Positions 16,829 through 24,489 of a stretch of 33,974 nucleotides of DNA are shown piece by piece. A model generated the notes under the pieces. It had not been told where the DNA came from, did no database searches, and was given only the letters and a program-made list of their open reading frames with translations. Positions within the stretch are counted from its first letter, which is position 1. Each line of letters starts with the position of its first letter. Position numbers and translations under genes: made by a program. Source of the DNA: Bacteroidota bacterium (GTDB taxonomy: Bacteria; Bacteroidota; Bacteroidia; Chitinophagales; Saprospiraceae); NCBI GenBank assembly GCA_016124585.1, contig WGNL01000044.1, positions 1-33,974 on the forward strand. The letters are read 5' to 3'.

Positions 16829-17814
16829 AGCAATAAGAATTTACCCCTCTGCTAAGGCAGAAGGCAGTGATTAAGGAAAATGAAAAGAGAAGCTTGCGCT
16901 ATTTGAAGATTAAAGCTGCCTGAAGGCGTCCCAATCAGGCAACTTTTGAATTGGAAACAAGGCTTCCTATTGCTAGCTTTTTATGGTTTTACTAACTCCC
17001 AGGAAGCTTTGGTAACCCGATTAGATTATTTCAATATTAGCATTGGTTTAATTGGACAAAGCAAAGGTATCCCAGGCCAAATGGCTTGGCTTTTAGATCC
17101 GTTTCAAAGACTTTCAAATTCGTTGCAACTTCAGTTGCGGTGCTTGATACCAGTTCACCGAATCCGTGATGGTAAGGTTTGGGGGAAATTGTCAGGTTCT
17201 TGTGGCCTACCTCATGCAAGTTCCCTACGCCAGAGGAAATTGCAACTGTTTGGTAGTGCTTGAGCAGTTTGTAATTATTCGTCAAAATCATAGGGCAAAA
17301 TTGAGGATGCCTTGGGGGCGATACCCTGTTAAATCTGAACAAAAACCTGTCATTTTCGAACACAGACTATTTTCCGCCCCGAAAACCTGGTATTAGATTT
17401 TCAAACCCAAAGTGGCAATCCTGCTTAAAAACACAGGTACAAAGAGGGGCATTGGACATTAGGCTACGGACGCCTGTTTGATTCAGTAGGATAGAAAAAA
17501 CACTTACAAGATAGGTTGATGAAATAGATGAAGGAAGCTGAAAAGTGGCAATTAGGATTAACCTTGGTGCATTAGTATTTTAGGGTTAAAGTGGAAGCTT
17601 GCCAATTTTTCAAAAATGAAGGTGAGAAATTGAAGTGAATTTACGTCGGAAGCTGAACTGCGAATATATCCTAATTGGAATGAGAAAAGTCCAGATTGAT
17701 GTTAGCGTTAGAATTGATTTTCGGACAAAGCTTCAAAACCTCCGCTGCTTGGAATTCTAGGCAGCGGAGGTTTCACAAATTGCTAAATAGATTTACAATT
17801 GATTTGAGCTAAAT
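16829..17814. other. Nearly 1 kb without a recognisable gene
   Basis: Plus frame 16946-17263 and minus frame 17037-17363 overlap each other and neither looks like a protein I know. No start signal or domain supports either. A 7-bp stem TGCCTGA/TCAGGCA at 16917-16941 lies in the leader of the surface-protein gene. The only strong structure is the terminator at 17736-17773. The region may be decayed coding DNA. Confidence 0.5.
17736..17773 (-). terminator. Terminator of the copper operon, 13-bp perfect stem
   Basis: AAACCTCCGCTGC and GCAGCGGAGGTTT pair without mismatch around a 12-base loop. On the minus strand the stem ends in TTTT. It lies 42 bp beyond the stop of the multicopper oxidase gene at 17815. 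Confidence 0.8.
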
Positions 17815-20076
17815 CTAGTAATTCACCAAAAGCCCCACACCTGCGCCCATATCGCTGTCATAATGCGCCCGAAGTCCAAGATTTTTTGTCGCAATATAAC
17901 TCAAACCGAACATGTATTCTTTATCGGAATTGACCATGAAAGCTCCCCGCAACCGCTTGGCCAATGGAATATCCTCCCGCATCAGTTGCAACCTGAATTT
18001 TCCATCATGGTACAATTCGCCTTGTAGGGTGATGAGCATGGGCAGGGTATAGGCTGCGCCAATGCTGAACAGTTGGCGGTTGTCCTTGGTGCTGGTTTGT
18101 CCAAACAGGTTCTCTTCCCCGCCATGTTTATGGTCTTTTCGGTACCGCCAATCAAAGCCAATAAAAGGCATGAACCATTGCATTCTGCCGATATACCTGC
18201 CGATATGTGTCTCGGTTTCATAGCCATGGTGGTCGTAATAACCCAACCGCCATTCTGTTCCAATGCTCCAACGGGTATTTTGCAGCATGGCCATTCCGTC
18301 ATTGCCATTGGTCGCAAAATCATTTTCAAACATGAAATGCATCCGATTGCTCTCCATTTGGAGCTTTTTGTAAGCTTTCTCTTTATTGGGCAAATAGGGG
18401 TTGGGTTCCTGCGGGCCAGTGCTGAACACCCGGTTCATTCCGGCCATCATGTGGTAGAGAATATGGCAATGGAAAAACCAATCGCCTTCTGCATTAGCTT
18501 GGAACATAATGGTATCGGTTTCCATCGGCATGATGTCCAAGACGTTTTTTAGTGGTGCGTAATCCCCTTTGCCGTTCAACAAAATAAAATCCTGGCCGTG
18601 CAGGTGCATGGGGTGGCGCATCATGGAATTATTGTACAGGGTAATGCGCAATATCTCGCCTTTTTTTACCAATATTTTGTCGGACTCTGAAAGTACCCGA
18701 TTGTCCATGCTCCAAACATAACGGTTCATATTGCCCGTTAATTCAAAATTCAAATCCCTGATAGGCGCATTTTTATCAAAATTGGTTTTAGTCGGCGATT
18801 TTAACATGCCATAGTTTAATGTCTTAATCGACGTGCTAGCATTGGCGTGATGGTGGTCAGTATGGTTCATTTGACCATCCATTCCTTTCATATCCATATT
18901 TCCCATTTTCATGTCCTTTTGCTGCATTTCGGGGTACATGACCATGTTCATGTCCATTTTCTGCAAACTCATGCTCATGCCCATATCATCCATATCTCCA
19001 TTTAATTTCATCATATCGTTCATCATCTTCATTCCTTCAAAATATTGGAGTCGGGGCATTGGATTCGCCAATTGTTTGATGCCTTGACCAATATAAATGG
19101 AGGCCGATTTGGTACGGTCTTCCGGCGTTGCCAATAATTCGTAGGCGGTATTTTCAGCGGGAATGCTGACGATAATGTCATAGGTTTCGGAGACGCCGAT
19201 AATCAACCTGTCCACCTCCACAGGTTCCACATCATTGCCATCGTTGGCAACCACGGTTATTTTCCCACCCGCATAAGTCAGCCAGAAATAGGAGGAGGCA
19301 CCTGCATTGGACACTTGGAGGCGGATTTTGTCCCCTGCTTTGAACTGTGAAAGTTGGCTTTCTGGTTGGCCATTAATCAAGAACTTGTCATAGTAAATAT
19401 CGCTCACATCCATCGCCAACATCCGCTTCCATTCATTGCCTAGTTTGGTGCCGAAATGCCCGGCACCAATGGCTTCCGCATAGCTTTGCACGGCATTCTT
19501 TTTAATGGCAAACCAATCGGTCGCATTGTGCAGCATCCGGTGTACATTTTCTGGCTTATAATCGGTCCATTCGCTTAAAAGTATGGGCACACTCGGCAAG
19601 TCATCAATTCCTTTCCGAAAGCTTGCATCGCTTTTCTTCTTATCCAAAATCAGCGAACCATACATGCCAATCTGCTCCTGTAAACCGAAATGGCTATGGT
19701 ACCAATGCGTCCCACTTTGCACGATGGGAAAGCGGTAAATATGTGTGGTATTGGGTGCAATCGGGAGCTGGGTCAGATATGGCACACCATCTTCCTTATT
19801 AGGGGTGTATAACCCATGCCAATGTAGTGTTGTGCCTTCTTTAAGTTGGTTATGCACATATATTTCAGCCGTGTCACCTTCTGTGAAATGCAGCGTGGGC
19901 ATGGGGATTTGGCCGTTTACTGCAATCGCATGTTTTTCTTTGCCCGTCAAATTAATGACGGTGTCACGGACATATAAATCATAATGCACCGTTTTTTGTG
20001 CTACAATGGGTGTCATCGCCATTAGCAAAATAGCCATTGGCAACAGTTTATAAAGGAAATTATTTTTATTTTTCAT
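17815..20076 (-). CDS. copA: Multicopper oxidase CopA with C-terminal CopB-like barrel region
   Basis: 753 residues, exported by the signal peptide ending TPIVAQ (about residue 27). The four copper-binding motifs are intact: HWHG at 85-88, HWYHSH at 124-129, HPMHLHG at 488-494 and HCHILYHMMAGM at 536-547. They supply the type 1 site and the trinuclear cluster of a PcoA/CopA-type oxidase, which converts Cu(I) to the less harmful Cu(II) in the periplasm. A Met-rich stretch at 349-403 (DMDDMGMSMS, MDMNMVMYPEM) with a His run (HTDHHH) is the usual Cu(I)-binding insert. Residues about 575-753 alternate in beta strands (FMFENDFATNG, WRLGYYDHHGYETETHIGRY, DWRYRKD) and resemble the outer-membrane protein CopB. 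Fusions of this kind are known in Bacteroidota. It is the last gene of the operon, 10 bp after the HMA-MauE gene. Confidence 0.93.
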   Translation of the reverse strand: MKNKNNFLYKLLPMAILLMAMTPIVAQKTVHYDLYVRDTVINLTGKEKHAIAVNGQIPMPTLHFTEGDTAEIYVHNQLKEGTTLHWHGLYTPNKEDGVPYLTQLPIAPNTTHIYRFPIVQSGTHWYHSHFGLQEQIGMYGSLILDKKKSDASFRKGIDDLPSVPILLSEWTDYKPENVHRMLHNATDWFAIKKNAVQSYAEAIGAGHFGTKLGNEWKRMLAMDVSDIYYDKFLINGQPESQLSQFKAGDKIRLQVSNAGASSYFWLTYAGGKITVVANDGNDVEPVEVDRLIIGVSETYDIIVSIPAENTAYELLATPEDRTKSASIYIGQGIKQLANPMPRLQYFEGMKMMNDMMKLNGDMDDMGMSMSLQKMDMNMVMYPEMQQKDMKMGNMDMKGMDGQMNHTDHHHANASTSIKTLNYGMLKSPTKTNFDKNAPIRDLNFELTGNMNRYVWSMDNRVLSESDKILVKKGEILRITLYNNSMMRHPMHLHGQDFILLNGKGDYAPLKNVLDIMPMETDTIMFQANAEGDWFFHCHILYHMMAGMNRVFSTGPQEPNPYLPNKEKAYKKLQMESNRMHFMFENDFATNGNDGMAMLQNTRWSIGTEWRLGYYDHHGYETETHIGRYIGRMQWFMPFIGFDWRYRKDHKHGGEENLFGQTSTKDNRQLFSIGAAYTLPMLITLQGELYHDGKFRLQLMREDIPLAKRLRGAFMVNSDKEYMFGLSYIATKNLGLRAHYDSDMGAGVGLLVNY

Positions 20077-20086
20077 TTGTTAAGTT

Positions 20087-20800
20087 CTAAAGCATTCCCA
20101 CCAACATGGAAGCGCTCATGATAATCATTAATGCATCCTCGACGATGGTGACAGTGCTCATTGGTAGATTAAACACTGCACCTAAGCAAGCGCATTGGAT
20201 GCGTTTTTTGTTAAAAACAGACTGCAAAACACCGATGATGCTGATGCTCATCACTATTAAGGTTGCAGTATTGGTTATTAAAGGATTAAAATTGAGCAAG
20301 TAAGCGAATCCCAAAATCAACTCAATAAAAGCATATAGGTATGCCCATGCTGGTAACCGTTTTGCGATAACGTCATACATCCGGTAACTTTCCGCAAATC
20401 CCTTTAAATCCAAGAATTTAAAGAAGGAAAATACCAAGAAGAAACCTGCCATAAAATGCTGCATCCACTGGGTGGCATTAAATGTTGGCGATGTTAACTG
20501 AACAGTAGTTGTCACCAAACTAATATAGAAACCTATAAGCAGTATCGGCTTATAGGTTTCCAACCAGCTTTTGGTTTGCTCGGCTATTTCATGGTGCTCA
20601 ATGGCAGAAATCTGATATTTTGACTTCAAGGACTTTTGCAAATTGCCTATTGGCACATGTTTATCCATCGTAATGGTCGCAGTATGGTCGTCTTTTGAAA
20701 CTTGTACGTCTGTCACATGCTCGACGGTCAATAAAGCTGATTTTACATTGGCTTCGCAATTAGAACAGGTCATGCCTGTTACTTGATAAGTGTGTACCAT
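20087..20800 (-). CDS. HMA domain fused to a MauE/DoxX-like membrane protein
   Basis: 237 residues. Residues 1-68 form a heavy-metal-associated (HMA) domain with the metal site MTCSNC at 10-15 and the beta-alpha-beta order of Atx1-like chaperones. After a short linker come four or five membrane segments (about 84-102, 113-130, 150-168, 176-192 and 218-235) of the MauE/DoxX type, with the family motif CACLG at 203-207 in a loop. MauE proteins serve disulfide or redox maturation in other bacteria. Here the likely role is to pass copper to or across the inner membrane, which is inference from the fusion and from the neighbours. It sits 92 bp after the regulator gene and 10 bp before copA. Confidence 0.85.
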   Translation of the reverse strand: MVHTYQVTGMTCSNCEANVKSALLTVEHVTDVQVSKDDHTATITMDKHVPIGNLQKSLKSKYQISAIEHHEIAEQTKSWLETYKPILLIGFYISLVTTTVQLTSPTFNATQWMQHFMAGFFLVFSFFKFLDLKGFAESYRMYDVIAKRLPAWAYLYAFIELILGFAYLLNFNPLITNTATLIVMSISIIGVLQSVFNKKRIQCACLGAVFNLPMSTVTIVEDALMIIMSASMLVGML

Positions 20801-20878
20801 TTTAATTGTTTTTAATAGTTAAGAATATGGTACAAAGTTCAGCGCAAACTGGTCGCCTACTGTTGTGGAATTTTGTGT

Positions 20879-20903
20879 AGTATTTGTAAGATTTACAAAT
20901 ACT
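20879..20903. promoter_or_regulatory. 11-bp perfect inverted repeat over the stop codon of the regulator gene
   Basis: AGTATTTGTAA, three bases, then TTACAAATACT. It covers the last codons of the AraC-type gene and the first bases of the following gap. It has no T-run, so an operator or an mRNA processing or stability element is as likely as a terminator. It could set the ratio between the upstream and downstream halves of the operon. Confidence 0.4.
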
Positions 20904-21453
20904 CTATCTGCTTGCGCTTTTTGTCTTTTAAATGCTTGTAATGCGACGGCGTGAAACCTGTTATTTTCTTGAATTGATTGCTCAAATAGGCAACACTACT
21001 ATAATTGAGTTTAAAAGCGATTTCACTTAAGCTTAATTCATCGTACATCAAAAGCTCCTTTACCCGTTCTATCTTTTGCAAAATGAAATACTTTTCAATC
21101 GTCAAATCCTCAACTTCTGAGAAAAGATTGCTCAAGGTATTATAGTCCTGCAATAAATGGCTGGAGAGATATTCCGATAGGGTACTGGATAAGTAGCTAT
21201 CTTTTTGATGCACTAATTCAATCACGAGTGTTTTTATCCTTTCAATCGTCCTGCTTTTTTTGTCATCAATCAATTCAAATCCAAAAGCACTCAATCGTGC
21301 TGCAATTTGCTTTTTCTGAATATCAGAAACAGGTTCTATGGTTTCCACTTCGCCCAAATCCACGGAAAGGAGTTGAAGTCCGAGCTTTTCCAGCTCGGAC
21401 TTCACGACCATTTTACAACGGCTGCATACCATGTTTTTTATAAATAGCTTCAT
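20893..21453 (-). CDS. AraC-family regulator with N-terminal HMA copper-binding domain
   Basis: 186 residues. Residues 1-62 are a small ferredoxin-like HMA domain with MVCSRC at 8-13. Residues about 80-178 are the AraC DNA-binding domain: first helix-turn-helix around LSLSEIAFKLNYSSVAYLSNQ, second with KKITGFTPSHYKHLK, the family signature. Having HMA in place of the usual sugar-binding domain suggests that the metal is sensed by the regulator itself, an inference from architecture. The start codon overlaps the stop of the preceding gene as ATGA (21450-21453), so translation is probably coupled. Its target is most likely this operon. The direct repeat at 22896-22919 is a candidate site. Confidence 0.88.
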   Translation of the reverse strand: MKLFIKNMVCSRCKMVVKSELEKLGLQLLSVDLGEVETIEPVSDIQKKQIAARLSAFGFELIDDKKSRTIERIKTLVIELVHQKDSYLSSTLSEYLSSHLLQDYNTLSNLFSEVEDLTIEKYFILQKIERVKELLMYDELSLSEIAFKLNYSSVAYLSNQFKKITGFTPSHYKHLKDKKRKQIEYL

Positions 21454-22355
21454 TGCTGCTGAATAGTTTCCACCGTTTTACCGCAGTTGAGCATCATGTC
21501 GCCATAGTACGGGTTTTTCACCTCGTTTTCCTTGCTGAGCCAGTTGGCGCCTTTTCCATCGTTCGCCATTGGGCAGAACTGATAATAAACAGGTGCCTTC
21601 ATTTTATTGACTTTGATGAGTTCATACATGTTTTGGGAAAGTGGGATGAAATACTGCCGCTGTTTTTCGACGTCATTGGCATCCCCAATTAGCGCTGAAT
21701 TTGCAGCCATATCTTTCATCACTTTCATCCAGACCATGTGCGTTTCCTGTGAAAGTTCGCTCATTTTCACGGCATTAATGGCCGTGTTCAAAGCTTTGGA
21801 ATGGCTGGCCGCCATTTTTGCATCGGAGCCAACCAAGGCATCTTTCAGCGCAAAATATTGCTCGAAAACGGAGGCGAGCGGGTCACTTTTCTGGGAAGCG
21901 CTAGATGGCTTTTCTACCATTTTCTCAGCTTTCATTTCCGTAGCATGACCATGCTCCATCATATTGTGTTCATGGGGTTCCGAAGTTATTGTGTCCTCCA
22001 TTTTAGCCGGCGTTTTTTTCAAGCGGTCGTATTGGCAACAAGCCGGAAGTTTAGCATAGGCTTCGTCAGGCGCTAAAAAACTTTGATTGTCGTAACCAGC
22101 CAAGGCGATTCTTTTCAGGATTTCATCTCGTTTGGTTTTGGTAACATCGTATTTTAACGTGGCTTGTTTGGTGTCTTTATCCCAATCCACCAAGGCAGCA
22201 TTTTTAGCGTTCCCGGCCTTTTCGATGGTGCTTTCGCACATACCGCAGTTACCAGCGATGATTACCGCCTCAGTGGTGGCATTTTTGATTTGAGCATTGC
22301 AGGCAGTGAAGGATATCAATGCCATTATTGCTCCCCATAAGGTAGTTGATTTCAT
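21450..22355 (-). CDS. HMA and DUF3347 copper-binding lipoprotein
   Basis: 301 residues. A lipoprotein signal ends FTAC (Cys 19). An HMA domain follows at about 27-95 with GNCGMCE (Cys 37 and Cys 40). A CC pair at 106-107 and a His/Met-rich linker at about 126-145 (HEHNMMEHGHATEM) are further potential copper ligands. DUF3347 fills about 160-245 (VFEQYFALKDALVGSDAKMA), a domain found at the end of CusB-type efflux adaptors and alone in Bacteroidota. The C-terminus has YYQFCPMANDGKGANW and MLNCGKTV, with Cys 261 and Cys 291 likely facing each other. It is probably a periplasmic copper carrier or store. Second gene of the operon, translationally coupled to the regulator. Confidence 0.87.
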   Translation of the reverse strand: MKSTTLWGAIMALISFTACNAQIKNATTEAVIIAGNCGMCESTIEKAGNAKNAALVDWDKDTKQATLKYDVTKTKRDEILKRIALAGYDNQSFLAPDEAYAKLPACCQYDRLKKTPAKMEDTITSEPHEHNMMEHGHATEMKAEKMVEKPSSASQKSDPLASVFEQYFALKDALVGSDAKMAASHSKALNTAINAVKMSELSQETHMVWMKVMKDMAANSALIGDANDVEKQRQYFIPLSQNMYELIKVNKMKAPVYYQFCPMANDGKGANWLSKENEVKNPYYGDMMLNCGKTVETIQQQ

Positions 22356-22443
22356 TTTTATAAATTAAAAGATGGATAAAAAAGGTGTAGGAGCAAATGG
22401 ATTGCTCATAGAAGGACAGACCGATGGCTGTCAAGGCAGGAAA

Positions 22444-22806
22444 TCAACCTATTTTGGGTGGCGTCCAAATGAAAATGAAGTCGGAAGAAAGCCATATTTC
22501 GGTAGCGGGGAAATTGGCTTTGTTGGTCTCAACTATAATATTTTTAAAGGGATAAATTTCATGAGTTACCGAAGCAGTGAAGCTGGTCGGGCAATGGCAG
22601 AAACTATCGCCACAGTTTCCCATGCAGCCTTTGCCTTCTTTTCCGCAATGCCCTTTTTTGCAACAATCTTTTTTATCGGGAGCATCATTGTGTAGCGATT
22701 GATGTTGGGCTGATGAGTTGTGGCAGGCATTAACAGGTTCTGGCATAGCCAACATGGCTATGGTTGACAATACAATTATGTAAATAACCCTCGTCATGCA
22801 GTCCAT
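22444..22806 (-). CDS. Small Cys/His-rich exported protein opening the copper operon
   Basis: 120 residues from ATG at 22806; Met 4 (22797) is an alternative. A hydrophobic signal-like segment at about 6-21 is followed by CHNSSAQHQSLHN and a dense cluster DCCKKGHCGKEGKG, CMGNCGDSFCHC (eight Cys between 28 and 72, several His). The C-terminus ends FIFIWTPPKIG. Small proteins with a Cys cluster and a terminal IWxPPK motif recur beside metal efflux genes in Bacteroidota (DUF6660-like, from memory). The cluster would suit Cu(I) binding in the periplasm, which is inference. It is 88 bp ahead of the HMA-DUF3347 gene on the same strand and is taken as the first gene of the operon. Confidence 0.72.
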   Translation of the reverse strand: MDCMTRVIYIIVLSTIAMLAMPEPVNACHNSSAQHQSLHNDAPDKKDCCKKGHCGKEGKGCMGNCGDSFCHCPTSFTASVTHEIYPFKNIIVETNKANFPATEIWLSSDFIFIWTPPKIG

Positions 22807-22895
22807 AACGTAACAAGGTCAGGTTTGGTTGAATGCTTTCTCTTTTTTTCAAAATATTCAAACGCGATCTATAAAATTTGGTTTTGCTGAATCGG

Positions 22896-22919
22896 GGTCA
22901 TTGGACGATTGAGGTCATT
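22896..22919. promoter_or_regulatory. Direct repeat GGTCATT-N10-GGTCATT, candidate AraC-type operator
   Basis: Two identical 7-mers 17 bp apart, 90-113 bp upstream of the first copper-operon gene. AraC proteins usually bind two direct half-sites on one face of the helix. The spacing is shorter than the common ~21 bp, so the assignment is tentative. Confidence 0.25.
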
Positions 22920-23054
22920 CCAAAATTTTGGCAAGTGATTGTATTTCAATTCATTAAGAGAAATAGAATGCTATGTTGGCAAAATGAGAATAAAATTAAG
23001 GCAATTTGAACTTCACGGTTTTGTCGGCGTGATTGCAATTATGCCGTCAGTTGT

Positions 23055-23086
23055 TTTGTTGGATTTTTGAAATTCTGGTAGCTTTG
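23055..23086 (+). promoter_or_regulatory. Bacteroidota housekeeping promoter TTTG-N20-TAGCTTTG
   Basis: TTTG at 23055-23058 and TAGCTTTG at 23079-23086 match both elements of the phylum's sigma-A consensus with the expected spacing. The transcript would start near 23093, about 85 bp before the GTG start of the AP2 gene. Confidence 0.7.
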
Positions 23087-23177
23087 CCGCACTTTTTTTG
23101 ACTAGATACTATTGACTGTTGTGTGTTGCTATTCTTTAGAAATGGCCAAATTTTCTTTGTTTTAAACAATAGTTAAG

Positions 23178-23735
23178 GTGTACAAATTAAAACTTAAGAA
23201 TACCCAGGAATTCGCCCTTGTTGATGATAAAGTGTATGAATGGTTGAGCACAGACCCAGAGATGATAAAACTGGATGTGCTGAATTACCTCTACCTGCAC
23301 ACGACACCACGAGCCGTATTTAACCGCCGCATTAGTTTGGACGGAAAGCCAAGCAAGATACTGAAATTTTACTTGCACAATCTAATTGCGGAGAATTTCT
23401 TGAATTCAACAAAAACCAAGAAGAAAAGCAAAGTAGGGGCAATCAATGGCAACCTATTGGATTGCCGTCTCGAAAACCTACGTTACCAGTTGCCTGGCGT
23501 AGCATATTTAACCAGTGAAACAAAAAACGCCACAGGATACAAAGGGGTATATCAAGTCGGAACCCGGTATCGAGCTGTTATTACCATAAATGGAAAACTT
23601 CAGCATATTGGTTATTATAACACTGCCAGACAAGCTGCCGTTGCATATAACCAAAAGGTTAAAAAAATATTTGGCAATGAAGGATTGCTCAATATTATCC
23701 CTCCTAAAGATTCAGAAAATAAGAATTCAGAATGA
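23178..23735 (+). CDS. AP2-domain protein with a degenerate HNH nuclease part
   Basis: 185 residues from a GTG start at 23178; no nearby ATG would keep the conserved N-terminus. Residues about 40-108 align with the HNH_3 nuclease pattern: FYLHNLIAENFL keeps the first His, but the usual N/D-H-I-N-G-x core reads VGAINGNLLDCRLENLR, with the catalytic His replaced by Ala. Residues about 118-172 are an AP2 DNA-binding domain (GYKGVYQVGTRYRAVITING, IGYYNTARQAAVAYNQKVKK). HNH-AP2 proteins are mobile homing-type endonucleases in phages and bacteria. Losing the HNH core suggests a protein that still binds DNA but no longer cuts, either a domesticated regulator or a decaying homing gene. A good promoter precedes it. 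Confidence 0.8.
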   Translation: MYKLKLKNTQEFALVDDKVYEWLSTDPEMIKLDVLNYLYLHTTPRAVFNRRISLDGKPSKILKFYLHNLIAENFLNSTKTKKKSKVGAINGNLLDCRLENLRYQLPGVAYLTSETKNATGYKGVYQVGTRYRAVITINGKLQHIGYYNTARQAAVAYNQKVKKIFGNEGLLNIIPPKDSENKNSE

Positions 23736-23840
23736 GATAAAAGGTGTTCATTAGCCATTAAATTTAGGTCAATTTTCAAATGACGCTCCTGGAATAGTTT
23801 CATATTCATAGTTTTACAACTCATTTTAATATCGTTTGCC

Positions 23841-24050
23841 ATGAAACAAGATTATTGGGATGTAACGGACGAACAAGTCGTCGAAAAAACAGGTAAACAC
23901 CTGGCCGAATGGCTGGATATTTTGGAGAAATTCCAAGCAGCCACTAAAAAATCAAATGAGGTGGTTGCGCACCTTCAGGAAAATTATCAAGTCCCCAGGT
24001 ATTGGGCCAGAACCCTGACCACTCATTATCTCAAGAAAACTGTTGCTTAA
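23841..24050 (+). CDS. DUF4287-like small protein
   Basis: 69 residues: VTDEQVVEKTGKHLAEWLDIL, a short linker, then VVAHLQENYQVPRYWARTLTTHYLKK. This is the helical DUF4287 pattern, in which the last helix (PRYWARTLT) corresponds to the usual WWAQ-x-(I/V)T motif. The function of the family is not established; it is often fused to or found beside DUF5655 or SRPBCC-type proteins. It is followed after 6 bp by the cyclase-like gene, so the two are probably co-transcribed. Confidence 0.8.
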   Translation: MKQDYWDVTDEQVVEKTGKHLAEWLDILEKFQAATKKSNEVVAHLQENYQVPRYWARTLTTHYLKKTVA

Positions 24051-24056
24051 ATAATC

Positions 24057-24458
24057 ATGAACATTACCGAGAATAAACAGGTCGTGCTCCGATTTAACAA
24101 GGAGTTTTTGGAGGCTGGAAATGCTGAAGTTTTAAAGGAAATCGTGGCTGCAGATTTTACCAATCATACGGCTGCCGCTAATTTTCCGAAGGATATTAGT
24201 GGGTTGGTGCAATTTGTTGCGATGCTGCACCAAGGTTTTTCAGATTTGAAAATTCATATTCACGAACAAGTGGGTGAAGGGGATATCGTCGCATCCAGAA
24301 AAACCATTGAAGCCACGCATACCGGTGAAATAATGGGTCATGCTGCGACTGGAAAACGGGTCGTGATCAATGTCATGGATTTTGTCCGGTTAAAAGATGG
24401 CAAATATGTAGACCATTGGGGAAGAAATGATATTATGCAGGTAATTCAAAGTTTGTAA
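24057..24458 (+). CDS. SnoaL-like ester cyclase family protein
   Basis: 133 residues filling one SnoaL/NTF2-like cone fold: NKQVVLRFNKEFLEAGN, an early NHTAA, MLHQGFSDLKIHIHEQVGEGD, HTGEIMGHAATGK and the closing FVRLKDGKYVDHWGRNDIM with the His-Trp pair typical of the ester cyclase subgroup. SnoaL itself closes polyketide rings, but most relatives in genomes without such pathways have no assigned substrate. Nothing nearby suggests polyketide synthesis. It is 6 bp after the DUF4287 gene and converges on the next gene with a 31-bp gap. Confidence 0.85.
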   Translation: MNITENKQVVLRFNKEFLEAGNAEVLKEIVAADFTNHTAAANFPKDISGLVQFVAMLHQGFSDLKIHIHEQVGEGDIVASRKTIEATHTGEIMGHAATGKRVVINVMDFVRLKDGKYVDHWGRNDIMQVIQSL

Positions 24459-24489
24459 TGCCAATAAACGTTACCTATTAACAATAGCA

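Larger units (their letters stand above)
22807..23177. other. Divergent intergenic region between copper operon and AP2 gene
   Basis: 370 bp. It holds the promoter of the AP2 gene on the plus strand (23055-23086) and a direct repeat (22896-22919) that may be the copper operator. No exact TAnnTTTG match was found for the minus-strand operon, which fits a promoter needing an activator. No gene is visible. Confidence 0.5.

Noticed and set aside
16946-17363. Two overlapping frames on opposite strands in the 1-kb gap before the copper operon
   Set aside because: No domain, no convincing start signal, no family resemblance; composition suggests non-coding or decayed DNA.
23178-24458. AP2, DUF4287 and SnoaL-like genes as one defence operon
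   Set aside because: The AP2 gene is 105 bp away with its own promoter, and DUF4287 and SnoaL-like genes are common housekeeping-type orphans.
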